Source: Novosphingobium flavum (lineage in GTDB: Bacteria; Pseudomonadota; Alphaproteobacteria; Sphingomonadales; Sphingomonadaceae). From it: a DNA stretch of 64,000 nt. Position numbers and translations under genes: made by a program. The notes under the pieces are model-generated. The model had not been told where the DNA came from. It searched no databases and saw nothing but the letters and a program-made list of their open reading frames with translations. The stretch spans positions 397,844 to 461,843 of the forward strand of contig NZ_JACLAW010000001.1 of assembly GCF_014230315.1 (NCBI RefSeq), written 5' to 3'. The first letter of the stretch is position 1, and the number at the start of each line of letters is the position of its first letter. Of the stretch, positions 51,524 to 61,223 are shown piece by piece.

Positions 51524-52318
51524 TCAGTCCCCCTTCGGTCCGACCACCCCGAACACGGCGCCGGCCGGGTCGGTGGCGATCACGATCCAGTCTCCGCCCG
51601 GCACTTCCATCGGGCCGCGCAGCACCGTGCCGCCATTTTCCTCGATCGCCAAGCGGGCCGCGCTGGTCGAGGCCACGCCGATGTAGGGCAGCCACAGAGG
51701 CGGCTGTTCCGGCTGCTGTTGCATGATCGCGCCCAGCGTCTGGCCGTGGTGGTCGATGAAGCAATAGTCGCCCATCGGGCCCATCGGCATCGAATTGTTG
51801 AACTCGAAGCCGAAATGGAAGGCGTAGAAGGCCTTGGCGCCTTCGAGGTCGGGGCTGGCCAGCTCGTTCCAGCGCACGTGCTGCGGCTCGGTGACCGAGA
51901 AGACGTCGCTCTTCGCCTCGGGCTTGCCGGGCGGGGGCGCCGGGGTCATCACGTAGAACGGCACGCCCTGCGGGTCGGTGACCATGGCGAAGCTGCCTTG
52001 CGGGATGGTGTTCTTGGGCATCAGCACCTTGCCGCCATCGTCGAGGATCGCGGTCACGGCCTGGTCAACGTCCGTCACGTAGAGATAGGGCACCCAAGCG
52101 GGCCGGGCGCCGTGCGCCGCCATGTCGTCGGACAGCTGGAGAATGCCGCCGTTCATCCCGCCGTCGGCGCGGCCGATGAAGCGGTAGTCGAGCGGCGCGG
52201 CCGGATCTTTCGGCGAGACGGACCAGCCGATCACGGCGCCGTAGAAGCTGCTCGCCGCATCGGCGTCGGTGGTCATCAGTTCATACCAGATGAAGCTGCC
52301 CACGGGATTGCCCATCAC
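51524..52318 (-). CDS. Two-domain VOC family protein
   Basis: A 264-residue protein with tandem VOC modules (about 1-125 and 135-264): GSFIWYELMTTDADAASSFY and VRWNELASPDLEGAKAFY start the two halves. Such proteins often bind or transform glutathione adducts. Its start overlaps the DUF1428 stop by 4 bp. Confidence 0.87.
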   Translation of the reverse strand: MMGNPVGSFIWYELMTTDADAASSFYGAVIGWSVSPKDPAAPLDYRFIGRADGGMNGGILQLSDDMAAHGARPAWVPYLYVTDVDQAVTAILDDGGKVLMPKNTIPQGSFAMVTDPQGVPFYVMTPAPPPGKPEAKSDVFSVTEPQHVRWNELASPDLEGAKAFYAFHFGFEFNNSMPMGPMGDYCFIDHHGQTLGAIMQQQPEQPPLWLPYIGVASTSAARLAIEENGGTVLRGPMEVPGGDWIVIATDPAGAVFGVVGPKGD

Positions 52319-52686
52319 TTGCCTCCCAGTTCGAGGACCGGCGCGAAACCGCCGTAGATCATGCGCTTGCCGTCAAAGGGCATCTGCGTGTCGGCGCCGG
52401 CGAAGGTTCCGTCCTTCATCATCGCCTCCATCCGGGCATGGCCCGCATCGCGGGTTGCCTTGTCGGGCCATTCGATCCACGAGAAGCACACCGTTTCCTC
52501 GTCGGTCGCCTGGACCGCGCGGCGAAAGTCGGTGAGCTTGCCATCGGGCACCTGGTCGCCCCAGCATTCCACGATCCGCAGTGCGCCCTGCTCCATGATG
52601 ATCGTATCGAAGATGCGGGCATGTTCGACGAAGCTGTCCCGGTTCGCGCTGGGTACGGCAATAACGAAACCATCGATGTATGACAT
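52315..52686 (-). CDS. DUF1428 family protein
   Basis: A 123-residue dimeric alpha/beta-barrel-type protein of DUF1428: YIDGFVIAVPSANRDSF, FSWIEWPDKATRDAGHARM and PFDGKRMIYGGFAPVLEL. The function is unknown. Its fixed place in an HxlR-controlled GST/VOC operon hints at a detoxification role. Confidence 0.87.
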   Translation of the reverse strand: MSYIDGFVIAVPSANRDSFVEHARIFDTIIMEQGALRIVECWGDQVPDGKLTDFRRAVQATDEETVCFSWIEWPDKATRDAGHARMEAMMKDGTFAGADTQMPFDGKRMIYGGFAPVLELGGK

Positions 52687-52713
52687 GGCGGGCCTCCTCT
52701 CGGCTCGGGCTTC

Positions 52714-53145
52714 TCAGGAACTGACGTGCGGCACTTCCTGCTGCCCAGAGGCAACAACGGGGTCCATCCACATTGGCTCCCACACATGGCCATCGGGATC
52801 GGCGAAAGACCGGCTCATCATGAAGCCATAGTCCTGCGGCGGATTGACGTCGACCGTGCCGCCGTTCGCCGCTGCCGTGGCGGCGAGGGCATCGACTTCC
52901 TCGCGGCTGTCGAAATTGATGCAGAGCATGACCTCGCTCGACCCGGTGTCGGGGATCGGGCGGGTGGTGAAGCCGCGCCATTTCTCGTGCGTGAGGAGCA
53001 TGACCACGATCGTGTCGCTCCACTGCATGGCGGCTGCCGTTTCGTCGGTGAAACGCGGTTCGTTGACGAAGCCGAGCGCGGAATAGAACGCCATGGCGCG
53101 GGGCAGGTCGGCCACCGGCAGGTTTATGAAGCACATCTTGGGCAT
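52714..53145 (-). CDS. VOC family protein (glyoxalase-like)
   Basis: A 143-residue VOC protein: MCFINLPVADLPRAMAFYSA at the start and SFADPDGHVWEPMWMDP at the end, the latter holding a typical metal-ligand Glu. The start at 53,145 is preferred over the longer frame because conserved sequence begins there. It is the first gene of the minus-strand operon opposite hxlR. Confidence 0.87.
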   Translation of the reverse strand: MPKMCFINLPVADLPRAMAFYSALGFVNEPRFTDETAAAMQWSDTIVVMLLTHEKWRGFTTRPIPDTGSSEVMLCINFDSREEVDALAATAAANGGTVDVNPPQDYGFMMSRSFADPDGHVWEPMWMDPVVASGQQEVPHVSS

Positions 53146-53226
53146 CGGCCGTTCTCCCGCTTTCGATTCCAGCGTTGGCGATTCTTGGGTGGCGAATCGT
53201 TCTTTCTTGCCGAAGGTCTCACCGTG

Positions 53227-53264
53227 AGTTACAAAACACAACTATCAAATAGGGAAATGTAACT
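53227..53264. promoter_or_regulatory. Inverted repeat AGTTACA-N24-TGTAACT, candidate HxlR operator
   Basis: Perfect 7-bp arms lie in the 134-bp gap between the VOC operon and hxlR, with an AT-rich centre that could hold both promoters. GTTAC/GTAAC arms are common in operators bound by HxlR-type dimers. Confidence 0.5.
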
Positions 53265-53279
53265 TGCAGGGTCCATTAG

Positions 53280-53966
53280 GTGACTGAACAGTTGCAAAAA
53301 GTTACCAACATGCACGGCCGCTGGTATGACGATGCCTGCGGTGCGGCCTTTGCGCTCGAACTGGTGGGCGAGCGCTGGGCCCTGCTGGTGGTGCGCGAGC
53401 TTATGCTCGGCGCAAGGCGTTTCAGTGACATAAGAGCCAGCCTGCCCGGTATCAGCGCCAAGACGCTGACCGACAAGCTCGCCTGGCTGGAAGAGATCGG
53501 GGTGGTTGAACGGACCATCCTGCCGCCGCCCGCCGCCTCGCGCGTTTACGGCCTGACCGAGTGGGGCCGGGGGCTGGAGGAGGTGCTTCAGGTGCTCGGG
53601 CGCTGGGCGGTGCAATCGCCGCTTCACGATCCCACGCTGCCGTTCAGCGCGGTCTCTTTCCTGCTCTCCCTGCGCACGATGTTCGATCCTCTTGCCGCGG
53701 CGGGCGAGGACATGTGGATCGGCTTCGAGATCGGGCCGGAGCACTATGTCGCCCGCCTTCGCGCCGGCACGCTTTCGGTTCACCGGGCGGTGACCCCGCT
53801 CGCGGCCCCGGCGCTGCGCTTCTCCGCGCCTACGGCGGGCGATTTCCTGCCCGTTTTCTATGGCAAGCGCAGCCCCGAAGAGGCTGGAGGCCGGTTGACG
53901 ATCGAGGGCGACCCCGATGTGGCGCGGCGCTTCATCGCCCTGTTCGGATTGCCGCCGAAGGTCTAA
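53280..53966 (+). CDS. HxlR-family transcriptional regulator
   Basis: A 228-residue protein. The winged helix HxlR domain is at about 18-105: [43 protein letters not shown] and [14 protein letters not shown]. An extra C-terminal domain of about 110 residues (SCP2/sterol-carrier-like by position) may sense a ligand. GTG at 53,280 is the longest start; ATG at 53,310 fits the family N-terminus as well. It probably controls the divergent GST/VOC operon. Confidence 0.9.
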   Translation: MTEQLQKVTNMHGRWYDDACGAAFALELVGERWALLVVRELMLGARRFSDIRASLPGISAKTLTDKLAWLEEIGVVERTILPPPAASRVYGLTEWGRGLEEVLQVLGRWAVQSPLHDPTLPFSAVSFLLSLRTMFDPLAAAGEDMWIGFEIGPEHYVARLRAGTLSVHRAVTPLAAPALRFSAPTAGDFLPVFYGKRSPEEAGGRLTIEGDPDVARRFIALFGLPPKV

Positions 53967-54027
53967 GGCGAATTACGGCCCCAAAGCTTATTGCGGCGCA
54001 GCGCTCCATCCCCTAGCACGGCCGGTG

Positions 54028-55020
54028 ATGACCGAGATGAGCCCGATGCAACCTGACAGCCGCGACAACACGATCCTCTCCGCGCCCGACATCGAAATCG
54101 ACGTGCGCGAAACCTTCGGGATCGACATCGACATGAAGGTTCCGGCCTTTTCCAAGGCCGACGAGCGCGTGCCCGACCGGGACGAGACCTATGTGTTCGA
54201 CCCGGACACCACGCTGGCGATCCTTGCGGGCTTTGCCTTCAATCGCCGCGTCATGGTCCAGGGCTATCACGGCACCGGCAAGTCGACTCACATCGAGCAG
54301 GTCGCCGCGCGGCTCAACTGGCCCTGCATCCGCATCAACCTCGACGCGCACATCAGCCGCATCGACCTGATCGGGCGCGATGCCATCGTCCTGCGCGACG
54401 GGCTGCAGGTCACCGAATTCCGCGAAGGCCTGCTGCCCTGGGCGCTTCAGCGCCCGGTGGCGCTGGTGTTCGATGAATACGACGCGGGCCGCCCCGACGT
54501 GATGTTCGTGATCCAGCGCGTGCTGGAGACCGAGGGCAAGCTGACCCTGCTCGACCAGAACCGGGTGATCCGCCCGAACGGGTTCTTCCGCCTTTTTGCC
54601 ACGGCCAACACTGTCGGCCTCGGCGATACTTCGGGCCTCTATCACGGCACCCAGGCGATCAACCAGGGCCAGATGGACCGCTGGAACCTCGTCGTCGGCC
54701 TCAACTATCTGCCGCACGCGGTGGAAACCGAGATCGTCAGCAAGAAGGTGCCCGGCATCGCTGCCGATACCATCGGGGCCATGGTCCGCGTGGCCGAACT
54801 GACCCGTACCGGCTTCATCAACGGCGATATCTCGACCGTGATGAGCCCGCGCACCGTCATTACCTGGGCGCAGAACTCGGAAATCTTCAAGGACCCGGGC
54901 TTTGCCTTCCGTCTCTCGTTCCTCAACAAGTGCGACGAGACCGAGCGGATGCTGGTGGCCGAGTATTACCAGCGGGTGTTCGGGCAGGACCTGCCGGAGA
55001 GCGTGGTCGGGCGGGGGTGA
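54028..55020 (+). CDS. cobS: CobS-like AAA+ ATPase (cobaltochelatase subunit)
   Basis: A 330-residue AAA+ protein: Walker [10 protein letters not shown] (residues 79-87), Walker [12 protein letters not shown] and sensor segment [19 protein letters not shown]. In aerobic B12 synthesis CobS works with CobT and CobN to insert cobalt. Here it is followed by truA on the other strand, not cobT, so it may serve another role or its partner may be elsewhere. Confidence 0.9.
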   Translation: MTEMSPMQPDSRDNTILSAPDIEIDVRETFGIDIDMKVPAFSKADERVPDRDETYVFDPDTTLAILAGFAFNRRVMVQGYHGTGKSTHIEQVAARLNWPCIRINLDAHISRIDLIGRDAIVLRDGLQVTEFREGLLPWALQRPVALVFDEYDAGRPDVMFVIQRVLETEGKLTLLDQNRVIRPNGFFRLFATANTVGLGDTSGLYHGTQAINQGQMDRWNLVVGLNYLPHAVETEIVSKKVPGIAADTIGAMVRVAELTRTGFINGDISTVMSPRTVITWAQNSEIFKDPGFAFRLSFLNKCDETERMLVAEYYQRVFGQDLPESVVGRG

Positions 55021-55056
55021 GGCTTTCCCGGGCTGTTCGCTGCACTAACTGAATTT

Positions 55057-55139
55057 GTCATTGTGAGGGCGTAGGCCGAAGCAATCCAGGGCGGCTACTC
55101 GCAGCCGCTCTGGGCTGCTTCGCTGCGCTCGCAGTGACG
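55057..55139. repeat. Interspersed palindromic element, full two-arm copy
   Basis: Two long arms (GTCATTGTGAGGGCG...GCAATCCAG and CTGGGCTGCTTCGC...CAGTGAC) pair around a short centre rich in GCGGC. This is the element family that gives spurious HCERSEAIQ peptides. It lies between the convergent cobS and truA genes and may act as a transcript end. Confidence 0.88.
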
Positions 55140-55148
55140 ATGGGGCGG

Positions 55149-55907
55149 TCACCCTTCGTCGGGGTAGATCGCCTGCATGAAATAGAGCCCCTCCGGCGGG
55201 GCATTGTGACCCAGCGCCTGGCGTTCGCGGGCTTCCAGCGCCTCGCGCATCTGCTCGATCCGCCAGTGGCCGAGGCCGACGAGGGCGAGGCAGCCGACCA
55301 TCGAGCGGACCTGATGGTGGAGGAACGAGCGCGCCGCGGCCTCGATCAGGACCTCGCCGCCTTCGCGGCGCACGGTCAGGAGGTCGAGCGTCTTGACCGG
55401 GCTGGCCGACTGGCACTGAGTTGAGCGAAAAGTGGTGAAATCGTGCTTGCCGATCAGGGCCTGTGCCGCCTCGTGCATGGCAAGGGCGTCGAGCGGGCCG
55501 CCTTTCACGTTCCACGCCCGGCCCTTGTCGAGCGTGAGCGGGGCGCGGCGGTTGACGATGCGGTAGAGATAGCGCCGCCCCACGCAGGAAAACCGGGCGT
55601 GCCAGTCGTCGGGTTTTTCCTCGCTCGCCAGCACGGCGATCGGAAACCCGGCCAGCCTGAGCCGCGCATTGAGCGCTTCCATCAGGCGGAACGGGGCGAT
55701 GGCCTTGGTCACATCGACATGGACCCGCATGGCGCGGGCGTGGACCCCGGCATCGGTGCGCCCGGCGGCGTGCATGGTCACCGTCTCGCCGGTGACGGAG
55801 AGGACGGCCTCTTCCACCGCCTGTTGCACCGAGGGACCGTGCGCCTGCCGCTGGAGCCCCATGAAGGCCCCGCCGTCGAATTCGAGGGTGAGGGCGAAGC
55901 GGGTCAA
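55149..55907 (-). CDS. truA: tRNA pseudouridine synthase A
   Basis: A 252-residue enzyme that makes pseudouridine at tRNA positions 38-40. The catalytic Asp is in [15 protein letters not shown]; other family segments are [25 protein letters not shown] and [16 protein letters not shown]. It overlaps fmt by 4 bp. Confidence 0.96.
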   Translation of the reverse strand: MTRFALTLEFDGGAFMGLQRQAHGPSVQQAVEEAVLSVTGETVTMHAAGRTDAGVHARAMRVHVDVTKAIAPFRLMEALNARLRLAGFPIAVLASEEKPDDWHARFSCVGRRYLYRIVNRRAPLTLDKGRAWNVKGGPLDALAMHEAAQALIGKHDFTTFRSTQCQSASPVKTLDLLTVRREGGEVLIEAAARSFLHHQVRSMVGCLALVGLGHWRIEQMREALEARERQALGHNAPPEGLYFMQAIYPDEG

Positions 55908-56812
55908 CCCAGCCTCGTGCCCGCAGGAATGGCCTTGCCGCGCAGCAGTTCGGCGGCCTGCATCACCGGGCGACCCGCGCGCTGGAGCACGGCGAGGCGC
56001 AGGGCGCCGGTCCCGCAGGCGACGGTCAGGGCATCGTTCAGCGTCACGCCCGGCTCGCCCGAGCCCGGCGCCAGCTCGGCGGTCAGCACCTTGAAGCGTT
56101 CGCCTTCCAGCTCGAAGAAGGCTCCCGGCGCCGGGTTGAAGGCGCGCACCTGTCGCTCGGCCTCTTCGGCGGAGCGCGTGAAATCGAGCCGGGCCTCGGC
56201 CTTGTCGATCTTGTGCGCGTAGGTCACGCCCTCGTCAGGCTGGGCCGCCTCGGGAAAGGCCGCAAGGTCGGCGAGGACCTTGACCATCAGGCTTGCGCCC
56301 ATCGCGGCCAGTTCGTCAGTCAGCTCGCCCGCGTTCTTGCCCTCTGCCGTGGTGCGCCCTTCGAGCAGGACCGGCCCGGTATCGAGCCCGCGCTCCATCC
56401 GCATGATGCCCACGCCCGTTTCCGCGTCGCCCGCAAGGATCGCGCGCTGGATCGGCGCCGCCCCGCGCCAGCGCGGCAGCAGCGAGCCGTGGACGTTGAG
56501 GCAGCCGTTCTTCGGCGCGTCCAGCACGGCCTGCGGCAGGATCAGGCCATAGGCCGCGACCACCGCGACATCGGCGCCGAGCGCGGCGAACTGGGCCTGC
56601 TCCTCGGCGCCCTTGAGCGAAACGGGATGGCGCACCGGAAATCCGCGGCGTTCCGCCTCGCGCTGGACCGGGGAAGGGGTCAGTTCCTTGCCCCGCCGCC
56701 CGCCGGGCCGGGGGGGCTGGCTGTAGACGGCCACGATCTCGTGCCCGGCCTCGGCCAGCGAAACCAGCGTCGGCACCGCGAAATCGGGCGTGCCCATGAA
56801 GATGATGCGCAT
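55904..56812 (-). CDS. fmt: Methionyl-tRNA formyltransferase
   Basis: A 302-residue enzyme that formylates initiator Met-tRNA using 10-formyl-THF. Seen are [16 protein letters not shown], the catalytic region [20 protein letters not shown] with Asn and His, and GLDTGPVL with the Asp. The start at 56,812 gives the standard N-terminus. It is part of an fmt-truA unit; def lies 1.2 kb away on the other strand. Confidence 0.96.
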   Translation of the reverse strand: MRIIFMGTPDFAVPTLVSLAEAGHEIVAVYSQPPRPGGRRGKELTPSPVQREAERRGFPVRHPVSLKGAEEQAQFAALGADVAVVAAYGLILPQAVLDAPKNGCLNVHGSLLPRWRGAAPIQRAILAGDAETGVGIMRMERGLDTGPVLLEGRTTAEGKNAGELTDELAAMGASLMVKVLADLAAFPEAAQPDEGVTYAHKIDKAEARLDFTRSAEEAERQVRAFNPAPGAFFELEGERFKVLTAELAPGSGEPGVTLNDALTVACGTGALRLAVLQRAGRPVMQAAELLRGKAIPAGTRLG

Positions 56813-56865
56813 GGCGGAATCCAAAACACTGGCTCTTGTTGCGCGCGGTCCCTATCTGCCATGCC

Positions 56866-57462
56866 ATGGCATCGCAAGAGATCGAGACACTGGTCGCCGC
56901 CCTGTCACGCCTGCCGGGGCTGGGGCCCCGCTCGGCCCGGCGCGCGGTGCTGTGGCTGATCAAGCGCCGTCAGAGCGCGCTTCCGGCCCTGCTGGAGGCG
57001 CTCGCCCATGTGCAGGAGGCGCTGGTGGAGTGCGCTACCTGCGGCAATATCGATACCACCAGCCCCTGCGCGATCTGCGCCGATCCGCGCCGCGATTCCC
57101 GCGCGCTGTGCGTGGTGGAAGACGTGGCCGACCTCTGGGCGCTCGATCGGGCGCGCCTGTTCGCCGGGCGCTATCACGTGCTCGGCGGGCGGCTTTCGGC
57201 GCTGGACGGAGTGCGGCCCGAGGATCTGGCCATTCCTGCGCTGCTGGAGCGGGTCGGGCAGGGCGGGATCGACGAGGTGGTCCTCGCCATGAACGCCACG
57301 CTCGAAGGCCAGACCACGGCCCATTACCTCGCCGAGCGGCTCGAGCAGTTCCCGGTGCGGATCACCCAACTGGCGCATGGCCTGCCAGTGGGCGGGGAAC
57401 TCGACTATCTCGACGAGGGTACGCTCGCGCAGGCGCTGAGGGCGAGGCGGCCGGTTTCCTAG
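56866..57462 (+). CDS. recR: Recombination mediator RecR
   Basis: A 198-residue protein that helps load RecA with RecFO. It has an HhH segment ([20 protein letters not shown]), a four-Cys zinc finger ([16 protein letters not shown]) and a Toprim domain starting at [16 protein letters not shown] at 56,866 matches the family length. It is divergent from fmt with a 53-bp gap. Confidence 0.96.
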   Translation: MASQEIETLVAALSRLPGLGPRSARRAVLWLIKRRQSALPALLEALAHVQEALVECATCGNIDTTSPCAICADPRRDSRALCVVEDVADLWALDRARLFAGRYHVLGGRLSALDGVRPEDLAIPALLERVGQGGIDEVVLAMNATLEGQTTAHYLAERLEQFPVRITQLAHGLPVGGELDYLDEGTLAQALRARRPVS

Positions 57463-57473
57463 TTCGACCCTGT

Positions 57474-57860
57474 TTAGTGCGGCAGGCCGAGGATCGTCTC
57501 GGTATGCAGCGCACACTTCCACGATTCGCCATCACGCACCCAGGTGCTGCTGTCGGCACAGGTCAGGTCCATCGGCTGGCCCTTCATCTCGCCGGTCTGG
57601 TGGACCTTGTATGCGATGACGGCGGTATCTTCGCGCGGGAAGATCACCGAAACGTCGCTGAACTGGTAATGATCGAGCCGCCACTGGCCCTCCTCGGTCA
57701 TTTCCTCGTACTTGGCCGGGTCGATCAGCATGGCGCCCTGAGGCCCGGTGATCAGACATTCGTCGGCGATCATGGTCTTGGCGAGAGCGGCGTCCTTGTC
57801 GACCATCGATTGCCAGAAGCGGGATTCGAGATCGAGGATGGACTGTGAGTTGGCGTGCAT
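57474..57860 (-). CDS. NTF2-like (DUF4440/SnoaL-type) protein
   Basis: A 128-residue protein: [20 protein letters not shown], then [19 protein letters not shown] and [14 protein letters not shown], the alpha+beta cone of the NTF2 fold. These bind small ligands or act as simple isomerases. It is convergent with recR and divergent from def. Confidence 0.82.
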   Translation of the reverse strand: MHANSQSILDLESRFWQSMVDKDAALAKTMIADECLITGPQGAMLIDPAKYEEMTEEGQWRLDHYQFSDVSVIFPREDTAVIAYKVHQTGEMKGQPMDLTCADSSTWVRDGESWKCALHTETILGLPH

Positions 57861-57975
57861 GGCGCGGGGGCTCCTGCGGCGGTTTTCGCTGAAGGAACCA
57901 ACGGGCGGCCTCGGCGGTTCCCCTGATCGTCGCGGGCGTCTTGCGAACCGGCCGGATCGCCATTATCTGCGCCCC

Positions 57976-58542
57976 ATGGCTATCCGCGAGATCATCGAAG
58001 TCCCCGACCCGCGCCTCAAGCAGGTCTCCGCCCCCGTCACCGCGTTCGACGCGGAGCTGAAGACGCTCGTCGCCGACATGTTGGAGACGATGTATGATGC
58101 TCCCGGCATCGGCCTTGCCGCGATCCAGGTCGGCGTGCCGCTGCGCGTACTGGTAATCGACCTCCAACCGGAAGACCCGGACGCCGAGCCGGTCGCCTGC
58201 GATCACGATGGCCACCACCATCACCACCAGCCGACCAAGAAGGACCCGCGGGTGTTCATCAACCCGGAGATCCTCGATCCCTCGGAAGAGCATTCGATCT
58301 ACCAGGAGGGCTGCCTCTCGGTGCCCGACATCTATGCCGAGGTCGAGCGCCCCGCCGCCGTCCGCGTGCGCTGGCAGGACCTTGACGGCAAGGTGCACGA
58401 AGAGGCGATGGAGGACCTGATGGCCACCTGCATCCAGCACGAGATGGACCACCTCGAGGGCATCCTGTTCATCGACCACCTCTCGCGCCTCAAGCGCAAC
58501 ATGGCGCTCAAGAAGCTCGAAAAGCTGCGCAAGGCGGCGTGA
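57976..58542 (+). CDS. def: Peptide deformylase with His-rich insertion
   Basis: A 188-residue metalloenzyme that removes the N-formyl group from new proteins. All three motifs are present: GIGLAAIQ (44-51), EGCLS (111-115) and HEMDH (155-159). Residues about 66-89 form an insertion with [14 protein letters not shown] that is longer than in E. coli Def and may bind metal or be a flexible loop. The start at 57,976 fits the family. Confidence 0.95.
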   Translation: MAIREIIEVPDPRLKQVSAPVTAFDAELKTLVADMLETMYDAPGIGLAAIQVGVPLRVLVIDLQPEDPDAEPVACDHDGHHHHHQPTKKDPRVFINPEILDPSEEHSIYQEGCLSVPDIYAEVERPAAVRVRWQDLDGKVHEEAMEDLMATCIQHEMDHLEGILFIDHLSRLKRNMALKKLEKLRKAA

Positions 58543-58692
58543 TCCCTTCGTTCGCTCCCGCCTGCGGGTGGGGGCGGGGAGGGGCGGCTCACCTTAGCTG
58601 AACTTTGTCCATCGGCGGCTTCGCCGAACGGCTTGCCTTGTTCGTCGGCATTCTCTAGGTTCACGGTTCGTTCCATATTTTAGGGTGCGGGC

Positions 58693-60111
58693 GTGGACCA
58701 GCAGATCGTCAGTTTCGCAGCGCTTCTGATCGGCCTTGGCGCCGGGGCGGCGCTTGGCTGGTTTCTCGGCAACAAGCCGGTTTCCGAATGGAAGGCGCGC
58801 TTTGCCGCCCGCGATCTCGACGCGCGGGAGCTGGACGAGAAGTTCCGCCGCGCCATCGTCGATCTTGAGGGGGCTAGCGTCAGGGCCGAGCGGGCAGACG
58901 ATCTTGCCCATGCGCTCGAATCGGCGCGGCAGGAGCAGGTGCGGCTGTCCGGCGACCTTGCCACGCTCAAGGCCAATGCCGCCCATTTCGAGGAGCAGAA
59001 GCGGCTGATGCTCGAAGCGCAGGAGGCCCTGCGCAAGGAGTTCGAGAACGCCGGCAACCGGGTGCTGGAAAAGGCGCAGGAAACCTTTCTGGCCCGCGCG
59101 CAGCAGCGCTTTTCGGAAAGCGAAAAGGCGAGCGCCGAGCGGCTTGCCACGCTGCTCGCGCCGGTCGGCCAGCGGCTCAAGGACTATGAGGAGCAGGTGG
59201 CCGGGCTCGAGGCCAAGCGGGTCGATGCCTTCGGGCAGCTGTTCGGCCAGATCGAGGCTCTGCGTGCCGGGCAGGAGCAGGTGCGGCGCGAGGCGCAGCG
59301 GCTCGGCAATTCGCTGACCAATGCTCCCAAGGCGCGTGGGCGCTGGGGCGAGCGGGCGCTGCAGAACGTGCTGGAGCAATGCGGCCTGGCCGAGCACACC
59401 GATTTCGTCACCGAGCATTCGGTGAGTACCGAGGACGGGCGCCTGCGGCCCGATGCGATCATCCGCATCCCGGGGCAGAAAAGCCTGATCATCGACGCGA
59501 AGGTTTCGCTCAACGCCTATCAGGAAGCCTTCGAGGCGGATGACGACGGGGCGCGCAAGCTGGCGCTCGACCAGCACGCGCGTTCTATGCGCAACCACGT
59601 GCAGCAACTCGGCGCCAAGGCCTATCACAGCCAGTTCGACGAGGCGCCGGACTATGTGGTGATGTTCGTGCCGGGCGAACACTTCGTTGCCGCCGCGCTC
59701 GAACACGATCCGGAACTGTGGGATTTCGCCTTTCGCAACAAGGTCCTGCTGGCCACGCCGACCAACCTCGTCGCAATCGCTCGCACCGTGGCCGAGGTCT
59801 GGCGGCAGGACACGATTGCGCGCGAGGCGGTCGAGATCGGCAAGGCCGGGGCGGAACTCTATGAGCGGCTGCGGGTTGCGAGTGAACACCTCAAACGGGT
59901 GGGATCAGGGCTGAGCAGCGCAGTGGACAATTACAACAAGTTCGTCGGCAGCTTCGAGCGCAACGTGCTCTCCTCGGGCCGCCGCCTGCGCGACAAGGGC
60001 GTGGCCATCGCCACGCGCGAGATCGAGGAGGTTCCGCTGGTGGAATCCTTGCCGCGCTATGCCGAGGGCGCGGCGAACGACGCGGAAGTGGCCGCGCCGA
60101 GCGAGGTCTGA
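58693..60111 (+). CDS. rmuC: DNA recombination protein RmuC
   Basis: A 472-residue protein with GTG start. Residues 4-28 form a membrane anchor (LLIGLGAGAALGWFL); residues about 35-190 are coiled coil; the C-terminal half is the RmuC nuclease-like domain with GRWGERALQNVLEQCGL, PDAIIRIPGQKSLIIDAKVS (PD-(D/E)XK-type core) and YVVMFVPGEHFVAAAL. It limits recombination at inverted repeats. It overlaps the next start by 1 bp. Confidence 0.94.
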   Translation: MDQQIVSFAALLIGLGAGAALGWFLGNKPVSEWKARFAARDLDARELDEKFRRAIVDLEGASVRAERADDLAHALESARQEQVRLSGDLATLKANAAHFEEQKRLMLEAQEALRKEFENAGNRVLEKAQETFLARAQQRFSESEKASAERLATLLAPVGQRLKDYEEQVAGLEAKRVDAFGQLFGQIEALRAGQEQVRREAQRLGNSLTNAPKARGRWGERALQNVLEQCGLAEHTDFVTEHSVSTEDGRLRPDAIIRIPGQKSLIIDAKVSLNAYQEAFEADDDGARKLALDQHARSMRNHVQQLGAKAYHSQFDEAPDYVVMFVPGEHFVAAALEHDPELWDFAFRNKVLLATPTNLVAIARTVAEVWRQDTIAREAVEIGKAGAELYERLRVASEHLKRVGSGLSSAVDNYNKFVGSFERNVLSSGRRLRDKGVAIATREIEEVPLVESLPRYAEGAANDAEVAAPSEV

Positions 60112-60752
60112 TGCACCGCGCCGCCGCCCTGATCCTCGCTTTGACGGCATCGATCGGGACGGCCGAGGCTGCGGGCGTGCCGAGCTATCCGCCCAAGGAT
60201 ACCTGTGCCTCGCTTTCCGGTGCCAACGCCTTTCGCGCGGCCCTGCGCTTGGCGGTGTCCCGGCGCAGCGCCCCGGCGCTGGTGGCTCTGGCCTCGCCGC
60301 AAATCCGGCTCGACTTTGGCGGCGGCTCGGGCGCGGCCGAGCTGAGGACGCGGTTGTCCGGCAAGGACGGCCCGGCGCTCTGGCGCGAGCTGGAGCAGAT
60401 CCTGCCGCTCGGCTGCGCCCGGCAGGGGCAGACCTTGGTAATGCCTTCGCTGTTCGCTGAAGACCTTGGCGGCAGTGATCCATTCTCGACCTATCTTGTC
60501 ACCGGTCGCAACGTGCGCTTGCGCGCTGGCGGCAGCGCAAGCAGCCGCGTCGTCTCCAGCCTGTCATGGAACGTTGTCGAGACGGTCTCAGCGGGCGGCA
60601 GCGGCAGTGCCTGGCGCAGGGTCAGGGTCCTGCCGTCCGGGCCGACCGGTTATGTCGCTGGCGCCTATCTGCGCAGTCCGGTGGCACATCGCCTGTTGAT
60701 TGACCGGACTGGCGGGAAATGGCGGATCTCGGCCTTCGTAGCCGGGGATTGA
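60111..60752 (+). CDS. Exported SH3-domain protein, function unknown
   Basis: A 213-residue protein with a signal peptide (residues 1-21, ending AEAAG). The C-terminal part (about 125-195) looks like a bacterial SH3 domain (LVTGRNVRLRAGGSASSRVV, SGPTGYVAGAYLRSP), which often binds peptidoglycan or peptides. The middle is unrecognised. It is coupled to rmuC by the 1-bp overlap. Confidence 0.78.
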   Translation: MHRAAALILALTASIGTAEAAGVPSYPPKDTCASLSGANAFRAALRLAVSRRSAPALVALASPQIRLDFGGGSGAAELRTRLSGKDGPALWRELEQILPLGCARQGQTLVMPSLFAEDLGGSDPFSTYLVTGRNVRLRAGGSASSRVVSSLSWNVVETVSAGGSGSAWRRVRVLPSGPTGYVAGAYLRSPVAHRLLIDRTGGKWRISAFVAGD

Positions 60753-60755
60753 GCC

Positions 60756-61154
60756 TTACTTGCGGACGAGCTGGGCGGAATGGCCTCCGGTCTTCAGGGT
60801 CAGCCGGTTGCCCTTGAGCGAGACTTCCGGTGCGGAGGAGAGCAGGGCGCTCACTGCCCGTTCCTGTTCCATCTTGCCCTCGCACCACATCTGGGTGGAG
60901 ATCAGCGGGCCCGCGATCAGGTGGCCCTTGTCGAGATGCCAGGGGCCGCCCATCCCGTTGCAGCCGACATTGGCGCCCAGCCGGTCATTCTCGAACCGGA
61001 GCGCGGCGAGGGCGCTGACCGGTTCGGCGCCGTCGATTTCGGCAAAGGCCCAATTCGTGCCGGTCAACTGCGGCCCGCGCTCGCCCTTTGGCCCGGCCAC
61101 GCAGCCGCTCGCCGCGAGGGCAGGCAGGAGGAATAGAAGGGCGCGACGAACCAT
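60756..61154 (-). CDS. HslJ/META-domain lipoprotein
   Basis: A 132-residue protein with a lipobox (LAASGC, Cys18) and a META domain: LTGTNWAFAEIDG, RLGANVGCNGMGGPW and LISTQMWCEGKMEQE. The family includes HslJ, linked to heat or antibiotic stress. It is convergent with the SH3 gene (3-bp gap). Confidence 0.88.
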   Translation of the reverse strand: MVRRALLFLLPALAASGCVAGPKGERGPQLTGTNWAFAEIDGAEPVSALAALRFENDRLGANVGCNGMGGPWHLDKGHLIAGPLISTQMWCEGKMEQERAVSALLSSAPEVSLKGNRLTLKTGGHSAQLVRK

Positions 61155-61223
61155 GACGCGAGTCTTACACGGCGATGGTTAGTTTGCCCTGAACGAGGCG
61201 CCGAAAATCGGACGAAAATTGCG

